Positions 31,125-43,254 of a stretch of DNA of 64,000 nt are shown here, in pieces (positions within the stretch are counted from its first letter, which is position 1; every line of letters begins with the position of its first letter). The stretch is from Hetaerina americana (lineage: Eukaryota; Arthropoda; Insecta; Odonata; Calopterygidae): contig JAKTNV010000002.1 of NCBI GenBank assembly GCA_022747635.1, forward strand, positions 2,026,001 to 2,090,000, written 5' to 3'. The notes beneath the pieces are model-generated. The model searched no databases, was not told the origin of the DNA, and was given only the letters and a program-made list of their open reading frames with translations. The position numbers and the translations under genes are program-made.

Positions 31125-33110
31125 GTAATCAACGGTTATTGAATAAGGCGTCTTCCGCAAATCCCTTCTGCATTCCGACCCATTCACGTCACTTGGGACG
31201 CTCCCGCGACGCAGCGGAGTCACGCGCGGATCACTAAGCCTCTTCCTCTAAGTCGGTGGAGCACTGTCGCGAGAATCCTGTTAACTAAACAACAACTTTT
31301 ATCATTCACTCCTCCCGCCGACCTCGGGGCTCAAATGAGCCTAAAGCCTCCCAAAATAAAATAAATAACGCCTCCACTCCCAACGAATCGAAGAGCAGAG
31401 ACCATGGCTGAACCAGGAGATGGGAGGGGCGGGGGGGAGGAGACGAGGTGGGGTGTCGGCGGCGGCGAAGGGAAGGGGGAGGCGGGAGGGCAGAAAGGGG
31501 TGTCTAGCCGCAATGGTAATGGAATGAGAGCGAGGGAGCGAGGCAAGAATAATACGGGTGGTGGAAGAGGACGTGGCCGAGTGAGGGGGAAAGTGAAAGG
31601 AGGGAGGGGGAGAGAGAGAGTAAGAGGGGCGATATTAGATGGGCGAGTGGCTTACTTAAGCCCGCAGTCTCGCCAGCCCTTTCCGCCCATCGATAACCTC
31701 CTCACTTCCAAACCCCTCTCCGACCCTCGGGGCCCGTCGAAGGGAGGCGTGGCCCTCGGCGGCGACCTCGGCCTGCACTCCTGGCGGCGGCTCGCTGTGA
31801 CCACGATAATAATACGGGCGGACGGTGCATCCCAAGGATACGCTGCATTCAGTGCTTGAAAACACAGGCAAGAGAGCGGGGTGGGTCCTCGCCGGTATGA
31901 CCCCCCGGATTCGTCGAGAGATTCCCCGTCATGTGACGACGATCAGCGCGCGCAACCGGGCTAACACTGGGAAGACAGCTCACGGCATTCTGGAATCCAG
32001 GGGAAGGAAGCCTTCGATTGATCATTTTTTCATACCCACTTTGGAGTCACGGAGCATGCATCCGAAGCATAGATGTGAAAGAGGTACGGCCAGGCGCGTC
32101 GGTATGCGTTCGAAACAAAATGAAATGTTTTCACACTTTTTTTACCCCCTCACGTGAGGCACAGCAATCCGACCGAAAGCATGGCAAAAATTTTTTTATA
32201 ACACTAAAGCCCAGCTCGTATGCTCGTTTCTTGCACCAGGACCACATTCATAAAGTTAAAGGTTGGCGATGGAAGGCAAACAATCGCTATCCAAATCTCA
32301 GCGACTATCCTTAAAAATACGTCGGTGTATCCTGAATACCCTTGAATTCCCCAGCGAGGGGATGAGAGAACATGACACTGGCTGGTTATTAATCATAGAT
32401 GAGCGAACACGACGAATAATTAGTCTAATCACCTATATTCGATTCGTCTTAAAGTGCCAGGCCATTCCATCGACCATTAAAACGCAGTTCTTTCGTGCGA
32501 ATCGAAACTTTTGGATACGAATCTTACTCCGCCCAGATAACCCCACTCCGATATCAAGGAATTCTCGGGCCCAAAGCCCTTTAAAGAAAGCATGATAAAA
32601 TGACGATGGTGGGGGAGGCGGTGGAATACTCGGTGGTTGATGGGGATGAGAGGGTTGGGGAGCAAGAAGACTTTCTTTGCCAAGCGAGAATGATACGACG
32701 AGAGATCAGAAGGCCTAATTAATGAATACTTGACTCAATAGACCCCCTCTAAAAATACACAAAACCAGCTGGCGGGACTGCAAGCCTTTTTCGAAAGAGG
32801 AAACACTCGAATTTCATTGATGATCTTTGGAACAACGGTGTCCAAATCAAAAGTGGACATTAATTGACATTTATACGGGTTGCGATGTCAATTGTTTTGT
32901 TCATCCATATTCTTTGGTGAAGCAACAGAATACACTAATGATGATCAACTCAACTAAAATTACTTGCATGGAGAGGAAATGGTAAACATGGGATGGAATG
33001 AACAGGAGATTGGAATGATCGAGAAAGGTGGGGAATCCGTGGAATCAATTGTTGGCGGATGAGCAAGCTTCAGTGTCAGCCAAGGAGTTAGTTGCAAGCA
33101 TTTCTGAGCG
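31125..33110. other. Mixed stretch with a purine-rich GC tract, no gene supported
   Basis: 31380-31800 is GC-rich and purine-rich. The plus frame at 31404-31859 is 151 residues, but almost all Gly, Arg and Glu, with no domain. Other frames (31825-32595) show no motif. A promoter-like CpG patch is possible but unproven. Confidence 0.35.
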
Positions 33111-33114
33111 CATC

Positions 33115-33800
33115 GGGACATTCAGCGCGATAGAAATGAGATGAGAATAAATATAAATAGAAAATGATTGTGCCATTTAAAATAAAGAAAAAAGCTAAGT
33201 TAAACGTTAAAATAGGAGGGCAAAAACTAGAGTACAAGGTGCAACGGTTTACGCATCTCGGAAGTTTTTTGGACCGAAATAGTCAAAGTAGTAGGGACGT
33301 AAGGGGAAGAATTGCGTTCGGCAAAGAAGCTTTCACTAGGAGAAGAGAATTGATGACAGGGACGTTGAACACGGGTGTTATGAAAAGGCTCCCTAAATAT
33401 TTGGTTGGAGCACGGCTGTATACGGTCAGGAAACTTTATCGTTGAAACAAGATGATAGGCGTAGATTGGAGCCTTTTTAAATGTGGGTGTGGAGAAGGAT
33501 AGAGAAGGTAAAAAGGACGGATAGGAAATAAAAAGACCAGCTATTTATGGCGGGGGAAGGAAGGGATGGAATGCTGTGAGAAATTACAATGAGGCAGGAA
33601 AAATTGGTGCAGAACGTTTTGATTAGTGATGGAATACTAAAGACTATGATAGTGGAGAGAACGTCGGGGGGTTGGAAAAGCATAGGGATGCAGGAGGGAT
33701 GGAAGGGAGATGGAATGTAAGCAGAAGAGTTTATTGTAATGCGGAGTGTCGCGTTTTGTCTCGAGGACATAAAAATGCAGGAATTTAGACTATATGTCAA
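33115..33800 (+). mobile_element. RTE-like LINE, 3' end
   Basis: The plus strand reads RNEMRININ, KLNVKIGGQKLEYKVQRFTH, RDVRGRIAFGKEAFTRRREL and MTGTLNTGVMKR. The C-terminal WVWRRIEKVK region and the 3' UTR AATCCAAAATCCAACCTAAA follow. It is the same order as 54700-55125. Frame breaks at about 33445 and beyond. Confidence 0.7.
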
Positions 33801-34004
33801 TCCAAAATCCAACCTAAAAACGGTAGACAACGACACAAGGGGAGCAAGAAAAAATACACTTCTCGAGACCTCATCTTGGGTGGCCACTAGGAATTATGAA
33901 ATGTCTTCAATAGCCGTCATTTTTTTATTCCATAAATTAAAAAAGACACCTTAATTTGGGTGAGACCTTTGTTCAATTACCTATATTTATTTCTACCGTC
34001 CCCA

Positions 34005-35178
34005 TAGACTACGACCTTGACGTGGTGGAATGGCTTGTGCGTTCCGATGACCCCTAGAGCTGTGCTGGCGGGAGCAATGATAATTGCTCCTGGTAGGGTC
34101 ACCCATGCCAGATAGGTCGAAGTGGAGAAGATAAGTCGAAGGAGAAAGACAAAAGGTAGTCTCCGGAATTTCTGATCCTTAGTGAGGCGGCTGCAAAGGC
34201 GTATGACCCGGTGATAGAGTGATTTTGTCACGTTAAATCACTACTGAGGAAGGTAACAAGAAACAACCTCAATTATTTTTCCCAAGGCCTTGACGATGGT
34301 CAGCATAGAGAAAATGAGTCCAGGCAACTACGGATCTCGGCCCAATCGGCCGTGCGTCGTGCCCGGCAGCGGGAAAGGCTTCCACGATCGTCATCTCACG
34401 AAAACCTTGCAAAAGCAAACCAACAGTAGCAGGACAGAAGACTGAATTAATTAAAATAGGAACTTAGAGTATTAGAACCATGTTGAGGACAGGAAAATTA
34501 GAGGATATAAAGTTAGAGATGGCAAGACGAAATATAGATATTTTAGGTCTATGCGAGGTGAGATGGAAGGATACTGGGGATTACTGGAGTGATAATTACA
34601 GAATAATATACAGCGGCGGGGACGAGAGCCAACGAGGGGATGCCATAGTATTAAATGAAGATGTAGGAAGTAGCGTAGTCAACATAGAACAGGCAACGGA
34701 TAGAATATTACTAGTAGAGATAAAAGCAGAACCGAAGAACTTGGTCATTGTTCAAGTATACATGCCACCAAGCTCATTAGGACGAAGAAGTCAATGGGAT
34801 ATACGATCAGTTAGAGGACATAATTCCGTCTGCTCCTGCAGGGAAACTGATAGTGATGGGGGATTGGAATGCGACGGTAGGCGAAGGAAGAGATGGCGGT
34901 GAGGTGGAACACTACGGTTTAGGAACACGGAGTTGGTCAGAGTGTGGAGAAGAATGGAAAAGGTGAGGTAAACAGAAAGGAAAACAAGTGAAGAGGTGTT
35001 AGTTATGGTGGGTGAGGAGAGGTTATCTCAGGGAGAAATCATTAGGAGGAAGAAAAAACGGATACAAAGCATATTGATCGGCAGTGGGATGTCGAAGACC
35101 GATAGAGGGGAGAATGTTAGGCAAACGAGGATTGGGATTCTGGACGGAATGAAAGGAGGAAGGAAGTATGAGAGGTAG
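34005..35178 (+). mobile_element. RTE-like LINE, internally deleted: 5' UTR and APE joined to C-terminus
   Basis: The 5' UTR (34010-34470) matches 63010-63470 closely. The endonuclease frame (34480-34902) has RTGKLEDIKLEMARRNIDIL, GLCEVRWKDTGDYW, YSGGDESQRGDAIVL, VEIKAEPKNLVIVQVYMPPS and MGDWNAT in another frame. At about 34920 it jumps to VWRRMEKVR, then EEVLVMVGEERLSQGEI, the post-RT region. The whole RT is missing, a deletion of roughly 2 kb in comparison with the expected layout. Confidence 0.75.
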
Positions 35179-35600
35179 TCAAAAAAAGACCGAACATTCG
35201 CTACAACGTTTCCAGCTTGTAGCAGGTGTTCCGTTCCTGAAAAAAATATGGCGGGTATTCTGTTGTCATTTAACTGCCCTTAGTATGTAGAAACGAAGAG
35301 GTGCCTATTGTAAGATTGGATGTCGGGTGGTTTTTGTTGAGAGACAAGGGAATCGTCACAGTAACTTTGGGTAGCTTGTGTCCATCAAAGGCCTAAGTTA
35401 ACCGATAGACGACCAATAGTAATAATTGATCTGCAATTCATATATCCTCTAAAGTAGAGGAAATAATGTTCACAGATACGGGGGCAGCGGTTATTCCTCT
35501 GTAAGCGATTGCATGACTCTTTTGCAATCAAAAAGGCACGTGCATTTTTAATCAATGCGTATTTATCACGAATGAACTCAAAGAATAAAAAGTATCTTAC

Positions 35601-35727
35601 GGAGTTTATCAAATTCATACCCATATGGCACATAGGTAACCTTCCGATTAATCCTTGGCCACTTCCCAGATCTGAGACCGCAACCCTTTTTACATGGTCC
35701 ACATTCGCCACATCTGAAATGGCCATT
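35601..35727 (-). CDS. Candidate internal exon of an unrecognised host gene
   Basis: On the minus strand an acceptor-like TATTTGTGTTCACAG precedes 127 bases, and CTCC/GTAAGA follows. Two frames are open. The frame that fits a two-base carry from 58342-58427 reads (R)MAISDVANVDHVKRVAV, then SDLGSGQGLIGRLP, and ends MNLINS in phase 0, matching entry into 7723-7810. The other open frame is Cys-rich (HFRCGECGPCKKGCG). I prefer the first because of the phase chain, but cannot exclude the second. The product is not recognised. Confidence 0.4.
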
Positions 35728-35729
35728 CT

Positions 35730-36555
35730 GTGAACACAAATATTACTTATATCGTTTAAAATTATCTAATTTAATAAGGTAATGAAAAAATGGCAAGCTA
35801 TTCTTCTGTATCAGGATAGATACTAAATCCGAGGCAAGAGGAAAAGCATGAGATTTGGACAGCCCATCAAATGCTACACATGTGTGTTCTACTCCGCTGC
35901 CCTCACTTTCCCCATTAGGGGTGGGAATAAGTCAAAGAGAGAAGAATTAAGAGGAATGGAAGAGACATTAACAGCTTTTAATTTTTCTCATAGAACTAAT
36001 CCAATGTGATTGGACACACTGTTACACACTCTCAGAACAAACGAAGAAAATATCTTAAACTCCAAGAAATGAAAGATGGAAAATAAGAATGGAAATTCAT
36101 TAAATATTTTCATAGCCTTGTATTAAAATCAATGCCTAGTCACGACCGCGCTCCTTTTTTCAAGTAGTAAGTTTGGCACCATCTGCGTGTCAACAAAACG
36201 AATAAAAAATATCAGCGAGTCGTAAAGTAACGTAAAGTAAACCATAAAATATTTCCTTTCCTGAAAATTTTGATATAAAAGCACATGGGATGGGTTTTAC
36301 GGAACATTCAAACCTAATGCGTTGATGCGGCCATTGATGAAAATTTAAATCCAGATGTTAAAAACTTTCAGACAATTTGTTTTAACTTACCCTTCCATCG
36401 ATTTTTATACATGCAAGAAGTCAAGAGATTGAGATTTGACCTTTGACCTGATGTCCCTTCGCCGAAAGAAGCTCCACTTGAAATTCGTAAGCATTGAATT
36501 GAAAAATGAGGCACTACGAGGTGCTCAGCGGGCGACATCATTCGTAGCCAAAGCA
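35730..36555. other. Unassigned AT-rich stretch
   Basis: Nothing recognisable. 35180-35600, on the other side of the exon candidate, is equally featureless apart from an A-rich start. Confidence 0.4.
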
Positions 36556-36559
36556 GCTA

Positions 36560-37480
36560 CGTGGTATGTGCAATAAATGCGCAAACTGGTGCAATCTGGC
36601 GGCCATGACGCGGACTATAGTCCCGCCAACTAGTGGCGCCAGTTGCCTGAGACCAAATGAGCCACCTGTGCTTGGCGGATTGTCGAGCTGTGCGTATGCT
36701 GCCAGTTATGTTAGTTTATGTTGTCCTTGTTTTTGCTGTTTGTCGAAAATGGAAATTGACGAAATCACGGAGCAACGAATCAACATCAAGTTTTAAGGTG
36801 AAGTGTGGTAAAAGTTATCAAGAAATTACTGAAATGTTGACGGCTGTTTACGGTGATAATGCTCTGAAGGAAAAACATCCGTGTATTCAAGTGGATTGTG
36901 TATTTTAAAGATGGCCGACAAGGCACCAAGACGGATGACGCAACGCCGGGACGACCTTCAACCACCTGTGTTGATGACAACATTGATCGTGTGCGGCCCC
37001 TTGTCCTTACCGATCGTCGAAAAACTGTCCGAATTATAGCTGATGAACTGAATTTAGGATAATCAACAGTGCACACTATTTTACTACCAAACATGATGGA
37101 TGGATCCTTCACCATGACAATGCACCAATGCACATTCAACATTGATTGCTCCTCTGGCAAAAAATTCAATCACCATCCTTGATCATCCTCCGTATTCGCC
37201 AGATCTCGCCCACTGCGATTGTTCCCTGTTCCCAAAATGCAAAAATGTGATGAGGGGACATCACTGAGAAGATGTGGACACAACAAAGCAAGAAACGAAG
37301 AGACAACTACAACTGCCGAGAACTTACAAGGGTGGTTTAAACAGTGGAAAAGAAGATGGAATAAGAAGGCATAGCCTATGAATGGAGAGCACTTTGAAGG
37401 GGACAAAATCAATGTACAGACTAAATTTGCAAAATAAAGTTTTTATGGCATCAGTTCGCGAGTTTATTGGACAGACCTCG
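36560..37480 (+). mobile_element. Internally deleted mariner, family A, copy 2
   Basis: The 921-bp element is flanked by TA at 36558-36559 and 37481-37482. Left end CGTGGTATGTGCAATAAATG and right end (minus strand) CGAGGTCTGTCCAATAAACT are decayed inverted repeats. The transposase start reads MEIDEITEQRINIKF, then after a shift VKCGKSYQEITEMLTAVYGD. LLPNMMDGS joins directly to WILHHDNAP, the same deletion junction as in copy 1 at 8131-9049. The first catalytic Asp block is absent. Confidence 0.85.
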
Positions 37481-37484
37481 TATC

Positions 37485-38735
37485 CATTAATTTAAGGCAA
37501 ACTCCTTGTCTTTCCCCCATGCTCACACACCTTGGCAGATGAGAAGACGTGACGCTGAACCAACTCCGAAGCAGAGTGAACGAAAGCACGAAAAGGAGAT
37601 TTACGCGGGCACTTCAGCAGGAGCCCTTGGCGTGGATAACCCTTTGATTTTTCCTTCTGGTGACTTCTCAAATGATACTAATCGTCACCAACGGCTTCCT
37701 CTCGAAGGAAACCCTCCCTCATCGGCCGTCATTCCACGGAGTACTTTGCAGGAGGGATGTGTGACAAAATAAATCTCTTCCTCCGCGAGCGGTTCTCGCT
37801 ACGCCATTAGCTCCGTGAACTCGACATTATTCGCTCTTGGAATGCAAACACGGCATAAGAGCATTTCCTTATTTTCAGGAACCATTTCTCGCCTTTCCCT
37901 TCTCGTTCCCACCTCTTTTCTCTTCTTTTGAAAGGCTTTAACCGACTGTGCATATTTTCGCCCCTGGAGTAAAGTAAGGGTAAGTCGAGTAAACTTTGTA
38001 AGGATTCGTGAGACACGCTTCTTCCCCTCGCTCTCATTCCTGTCTCCCCAGCTCCTGAGAAGACTTCTTCTCCCCTTTTTTATCTACGCCTGTACCACTC
38101 TCCAGAATCGTTACTGAAGTGTCTTTTAAACTTTTATTGCGCTTTCGGATGAACTGAAAGGGGAAAAGGGACGAGAGCGCGACCGCCCTGAATATCCGCT
38201 TCCGAAGGTTTACTGCCGGCGAACACACAATGCACAACAGGCGAGCGGCCGAACACGGTACGGCCCCGCGCAGCGAACCAACCCTCGCCCATTCATTATA
38301 AAGCGGCTGCCTCCATCTCTTTCTCCGCCGAGGGAGCGCGCTCGTAATGCTACTCTCATGCCTCCCCGCGCCCCCACTCCGTGCCACCCCGAGTCTCACC
38401 GAGCGCGGGAATTACGCTGTTGTTTTCCGAGAGGGAGCGATGTATAAAATGCCCGGCAAGGAAGCGGCGGCACACGGGGGGGGGGGGTCGTCAACCGCCT
38501 CCCCTTCACCAATGCCTCCTGCTCCTCTTGATCCGACTTACTACGACACCACGGAAAGAGACACTCGCGCGTGCGTGCGTGCTGTTCAGGATTTGCCGCG
38601 CGTGCGACCAACACACCGAAGGGAAATGCAAGCGGAAACCGATTAAAGTTGGCGGCAGACAGGATTTGTTCCCTATACCACGAACATAGAAAAATTAACA
38701 ATATCTATTTAAATGATCTCGAGTGCCAAATAACT
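37485..38735. other. GC-rich patch, no gene supported
   Basis: 38160-38560 is GC-rich with CpG and holds a run of 11 G near 38477-38487. Overlapping frames on both strands are low complexity. A CpG-island promoter is possible; no TATA box or exon boundary could be fixed. Confidence 0.35.
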
Positions 38736-38739
38736 TCTA

Positions 38740-39260
38740 TAACAAACATATAAGAAGCTCGACCACATCAAGCGAATAATAGCCCAAGGTAAGAACGCAT
38801 TCATGAAGAAGAGACTATGTTCAAAGAACCTTTAGGCCAGAAACAAGGAAGCAATTCGTCAATTCTTTCGTGTGGAGCATGGCGCTCTATGGTTCCGAGA
38901 CTTGGAACATTTGAAAACTGGACCAACGAAGAAGAGAAGCGTTTGAAACATGGTGCCGGAGGAGAATGCTGAAGATTGAATGGAGGGACAAAGTAAAGAA
39001 CGAGGAAGTAGAAAGAAGAGCAGAAGAGGATAGGACCAAATGGAGAACTCTAGGGCAAAGAAGGAATAGATGGATTGGACACACAATGAGGCACAACGGA
39101 TTGATTAGGAATATAATAGAAGGAATAATAGGATGGAAGAATCCACGAGGAAGACCAAGAGATGTACATTTCAAGAAAGACAAATAAAGAAGGACGTAAA
39201 ACAGAGAAGGTATCAAGGATTGAGGGAATTGACATTGAATAGAGTTGAACGGAGGGCTGC
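38740..39260 (+). mobile_element. Second RTE-like family, 3' end
   Basis: In shifting frames: SMALYGSETW (about 38880), RRREAFETW, WCRRRMLKIEWRDKVKNEEV, then QRRNRWIGHTMRHNGLIRNI, IEGIIGWKNPRGRPR and RYQGLRELTLNRVE. The WIGH..R.. and GKR.RGRPR-type pattern is the C-terminal end of LINEs of the RTE type. The wording differs from the other RTE copies, so this is a separate family. Confidence 0.65.
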
Positions 39261-39264
39261 AGTA

Positions 39265-40265
39265 AACCCGACCCCGGTGGCGGCGGGGTACCGTCTTCGT
39301 CCGCTATTCAAAGGGTCGCGGGCTCCATTCCTGCCTGGTTGAATTTTCCTCCATCTAGGGCTTGGGTGTTCGTAAATGTGTCCGTTGTTATTAATATTAA
39401 TAATCCGATTTCAAAGACCAAAATGTGCTGTTTTAGGACGAATGCTGAATAAATAAATAAACCAATCATAGGATTGAAATGCTGATGATCATATCACATA
39501 TGCACACTCGCCCATGCAACGAAAACGGCATTTGCGTCAACCATGACGACCGTAAGTCGTCTTCCCCAACCAAGGGACTTTATTTCATTGCATTACTTCA
39601 GCTTCGTTTCGCATATTTTGTGAATGCAAATTAAGATGTTGACAGCGCCCGCATGGACCATTCTACGTATCTATCTTAACTAAAGGCTTCGACTCACTCA
39701 ATGAGGAAACATAGAGAGAAGGAGACCAAAAGAAAACTCTCATTGAAAGAGACCATTGAAGGGTCCTGAAGAACTACGCCAAGTAAGTGCATTTAGTTGG
39801 CGACTTGAATGAAGTCCACTTTCTCGCGGTGAAAAATTAAATGAGTCGAGTGAGGCGATATATTAATGGAGACAAAGGATTTCTCAGTGGAAGGTCGCAA
39901 CTCGGCCCCTAGGATGCACTGGGAGTGGCCAAAGTGGAGTTAGTCCTGCGGTCACCGCGGCACGCCTCACTCACGACGGGAGGCGGTTCACGTGGGGAAC
40001 GAGAAGTTCGCAGGCCGAAGGCGGAGAGGCCGAAGAAAGATTAAGGGCCGGGAGCGGAGGAGGAGTGCTCAGCCTGAACAAGTGACGGGACCCGAAAACC
40101 CCGGGATCTTTCCCGACGGCGCCCTCCATTCCCATGACAATGACAGAACCAAAAAAAATTATTTAAGAATGGACTTGTTCATCTGGCTTGCCAACTGGGT
40201 GGACATATTTTAACCATTTTTTTTCTACTTCAGCAAAGTGACAATAAATTAGGTTAAAGGAAGTA
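39265..40265. other. Unassigned stretch
   Basis: 39260-39460 may be the 3' UTR of the preceding LINE (ends GAATAAATAAATAAACC). The remainder shows nothing recognisable. Confidence 0.4.
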
Positions 40266-40270
40266 AAACA

Positions 40271-40905
40271 CGAGGGTAGGCTGAAAACTAATTCACACAT
40301 GCTTGTAGACCACATACAAAATTACCTTCAGAAGCACCCCTGGTGGCATGTGGAAGTAAAATCCCCCTCAAAACACGCATGCGCAGGTTTGAGGTCGTTT
40401 CATTCATCCAGTGTACTTTGAGAAGCGGAAGTATGGAGACGTGTTCTTGTGCTATGTCAACGCGAGTTAAACAGCGTGACTCCTACTGAGATCGATCGTC
40501 GTCGTTTAAAGGCTGTTTATGCCGACGATGCTGTTGAGAGGTCTACACTAAATCGATGGGTAGTAAAATGTCGTGGTTGCGAGCCTGGAAAAGCCATAAT
40601 TGTTGATAAAACACGCAGCGGACGTCCGAGCACTTCTACATACGATAAATATCGTAAACTTGTTGAAGATTTGATTCAAAGTGACCGGCGAATCGCTCAA
40701 AACGCGTATCACAAACCATATTGGTCGATTTTGTCGTGTTTCAGGCACCTTGGCGCCAATAATCTTGCAAGATGACAACGCTCGTCCACACACCTCGCGC
40801 GCGCAACTGGAGAGGCTCTGCGAAACCTATTATTTGACTCGATTCCACACTCTCATAATTACCCCGATATTTTTCCTTAACTCTGCATATTCAGTCAAGC
40901 AACTT
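40271..40905 (+). mobile_element. Mariner remnant, family E, internally deleted
   Basis: The left end CGAGGGTAGGCTGAAAACTA is mariner-like. The frame at 40449-40775 holds LKAVYADDAVERSTLNRWV and TRSGRPSTSTYDK (helix-turn-helix and linker), then RIAQNAYHKPYW. It jumps to ILQDDNARPHTSRAQLERL, the block around the second catalytic Asp. The first Asp block is missing and the third is unrecognisable. The right terminal repeat was not found. Confidence 0.65.
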
Positions 40906-42840
40906 ACTTAAGTTTATATGAATAAAATAAGGAATGTAGATAACAGCTAACCAAACTAAAGAATACAAAAAAAGTTATCATTTACCTAAAAAAAACTCCG
41001 GCTTTCTTCTGTTTATGCTTTCGGCAGACCATAACTTCCAAAGCGATGACAGAAAAAACTCCAATTCCACATTCACATGCGTGAATGTGGAACTGAATAC
41101 ATTTTTCGTCCTTTGTTCCTCACGATGAAAACATTCCACGATACTAACCAATCCACTCGTATAACCTGCGACTTTCTCACTTTAATTTTACCAAGTAAAA
41201 GAAAGACAGAGATTGTTTACCGTATGATTTATTTAGACGACACATCAACATCGAAATTAATCCATTCTTCCAAATCCCAAATTAAGGCGATCTCATCGAC
41301 TTCCTTTAATTTAAGAGACACTGATTGCCCTTCACTACAACGGTGACGTAATAAATTTGTCCGTAAGTTTCTTCACTTGAAGGTTTATCTGCACCGGTGA
41401 GTGATCTCATCGCATAATCCCGCCTCCGTCAAAATAATTGCTATGGTCTTGTCGTTTTTGAAGGTGAGAACCCCGACACACGCATCAGAGACCATTCCCC
41501 TCGGTCCTCCGTCGCTATTGGAACATCAGGCGTTCTCATCACAAAAGAAGGGCAGCCTGCAAGTGGTGCCGCCTACATTATGACCACTCACATAGCTTTA
41601 GCATTCCTTCACAACAACTCATAGTTAAAACACCAATCTAAGTGCTCTATAGAATTAGAAGACGAAATTGCAGGAGATAAAAGTGATGGTCGAGACACAG
41701 ACACTGCTTATAGAGTGCGATCACATCCGTGCTGCTATCTGTGGTCATAGCTCCGCTTAGCGTGCGCATTTGAAATTAACCATTCCCCAACGACCATCAG
41801 GGATAATCACTGAGAGAATGGAATTCATTCTAATAGATTTGTTCGACTTTTTATGATGAGCGAATCTTAAATAGTCAAATGAGTATATGTATTTAAAAAA
41901 GGATGGGTGGCATAGCCGGAAAGTAAAAAACATTAAAGCATGATTTCAGTTAAAAAACAAACACTCGCCTCGACAACAGAAAACGTGAGATAGCAAGTAA
42001 AATATCCGGAGACGGCGTTAATTCCCGCCGGAGATAATATGCATTCGTAGAGCGAAGAGAAAGAAAGACCTTCCTCCAAGGGCACATTGGGTCCAATCAA
42101 AGATTTTTCAATGTCATAAGATTTAACCGGACTGATTCATCGGCCCGCCTCGCTGCCCAGACGGGGACCCGCAGGAGCAGGGGTCGAACCTTCGAGACCA
42201 TTCTGAATTGGACACCAGCAGCCGGCGTGTTTTGGAATTATGAAGTAATCGAGTCAACTTGCAGATCAAACAGCCGAGAAAAAAATATCACCCCTTGAAC
42301 GCCCCTTGCCTAGGAAACTTCCCCCATTCCACTGAAGACCCACCTCACACGACCAGTGTCTGGCCTCGAGCGGATGGTACGCGAGAAAGAAACCGAACGG
42401 CTTCAGGAGGAATTAGAATCCCCTTCACTACTACACCACTCTACGTCTACGTTCATGAGCAAAACCCCCGGTGGCGACGGGCGGCTTTGTAAAAGCCCTT
42501 TACAACGGGAGGTCACGGTCGGGTCCTTGCGTCGCTTTCTTACTGCCCCCGTTGAGAATAATTTGAGGTCGCATCAACATCGGGCCATCTCCTGGGCAAC
42601 AGCGCAGTCGCTGGCGCCACTAAACAATCGGTAAACCGCGTTACGAGGAGCTGCTTCCGCAACCAGCCCACCCACCCACCTGGCGGGGCGATGAGAGCCT
42701 TCCGAAATACTGGGCGGTCGCATCTCTTAGCCCTCGTCCACTCGGGAGCGCATTCGCTTTTTTGTGCGCGGAGAAAATAAAAGGAGAAAGCTCTGGGCTT
42801 TAACGAAGAATATAAAGAACAATACGAAGTTGGATTGATT
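40906..42840. other. Unassigned stretch with one short perfect hairpin
   Basis: The only structure seen is the hairpin at 41065-41092 (12-bp arms TTCCACATTCAC and inverse, loop ATGC). Frames here show no motif. Confidence 0.4.
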
Positions 42841-42844
42841 GGCG

Positions 42845-43250
42845 AATCGGATGGCGTGCAGCGTAGAGGAGCTAGATTTTTAAAGCGTTGTTATGATAAA
42901 CTTAGTAGCGTATCCAATATATTAGAGCAGCTAATCTGATAATCACTTAATGGAGCGAAGGTTTAAGTACAGTATTAAGCTCCTACGTAAATTGGAAGGA
43001 GATCTCTTTCGCAGTGATGATGAAAATGTATTATTACCCCCATTGCACTAGAGTAGGAGATATCATGTTAATAACAAAACAAAGATTAATTGTAGAACAG
43101 ATAGATTTAAGATGTCATTTTTGCCACGAACGATAAGGGATCAGAATAACCGACCGCGGTAGGGACATGTTCGGGTAAAAATTATTCTGGTGTTTATTCA
43201 ACCCCTGCTACACATCCTAGCGGTGGCTTGCAGGGTATTTAAAAATACAT
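42845..43250 (+). mobile_element. CR1-like LINE, 3' end
   Basis: In broken frames: VQRRGARFLKRCYDKLSSVS, LMERRFKYSIKLLRKLEGDL, and TDRFKMSFLPRTIRDQN. These are followed by the tail TAAAAATTATTCTGGTGTTT, CAACCCCTGCTACACATCCT and GGTGGCTTGCAGGGTATTT. It corresponds to 22790-23310 in the longer copy. Confidence 0.75.
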
Positions 43251-43254
43251 AAAT

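Noticed and set aside
31404..31859. 151-residue Gly/Arg-rich frame (RGG-like protein)
   Set aside because: The sequence is a purine-rich tract; RGG-like wording follows from composition. No RNA-binding domain accompanies it.
35601..35727. CXXC-type zinc finger exon (HFRCGECGPCKKGCG frame)
   Set aside because: The Cys spacing does not match the CXXC domain, and the alternative open frame fits the phase of neighbouring exon candidates. Kept only as an alternative.
38347..38701. Three overlapping frames near 38.4-38.7 kb
   Set aside because: GC-rich composition, no motif, all on overlapping strands and frames.
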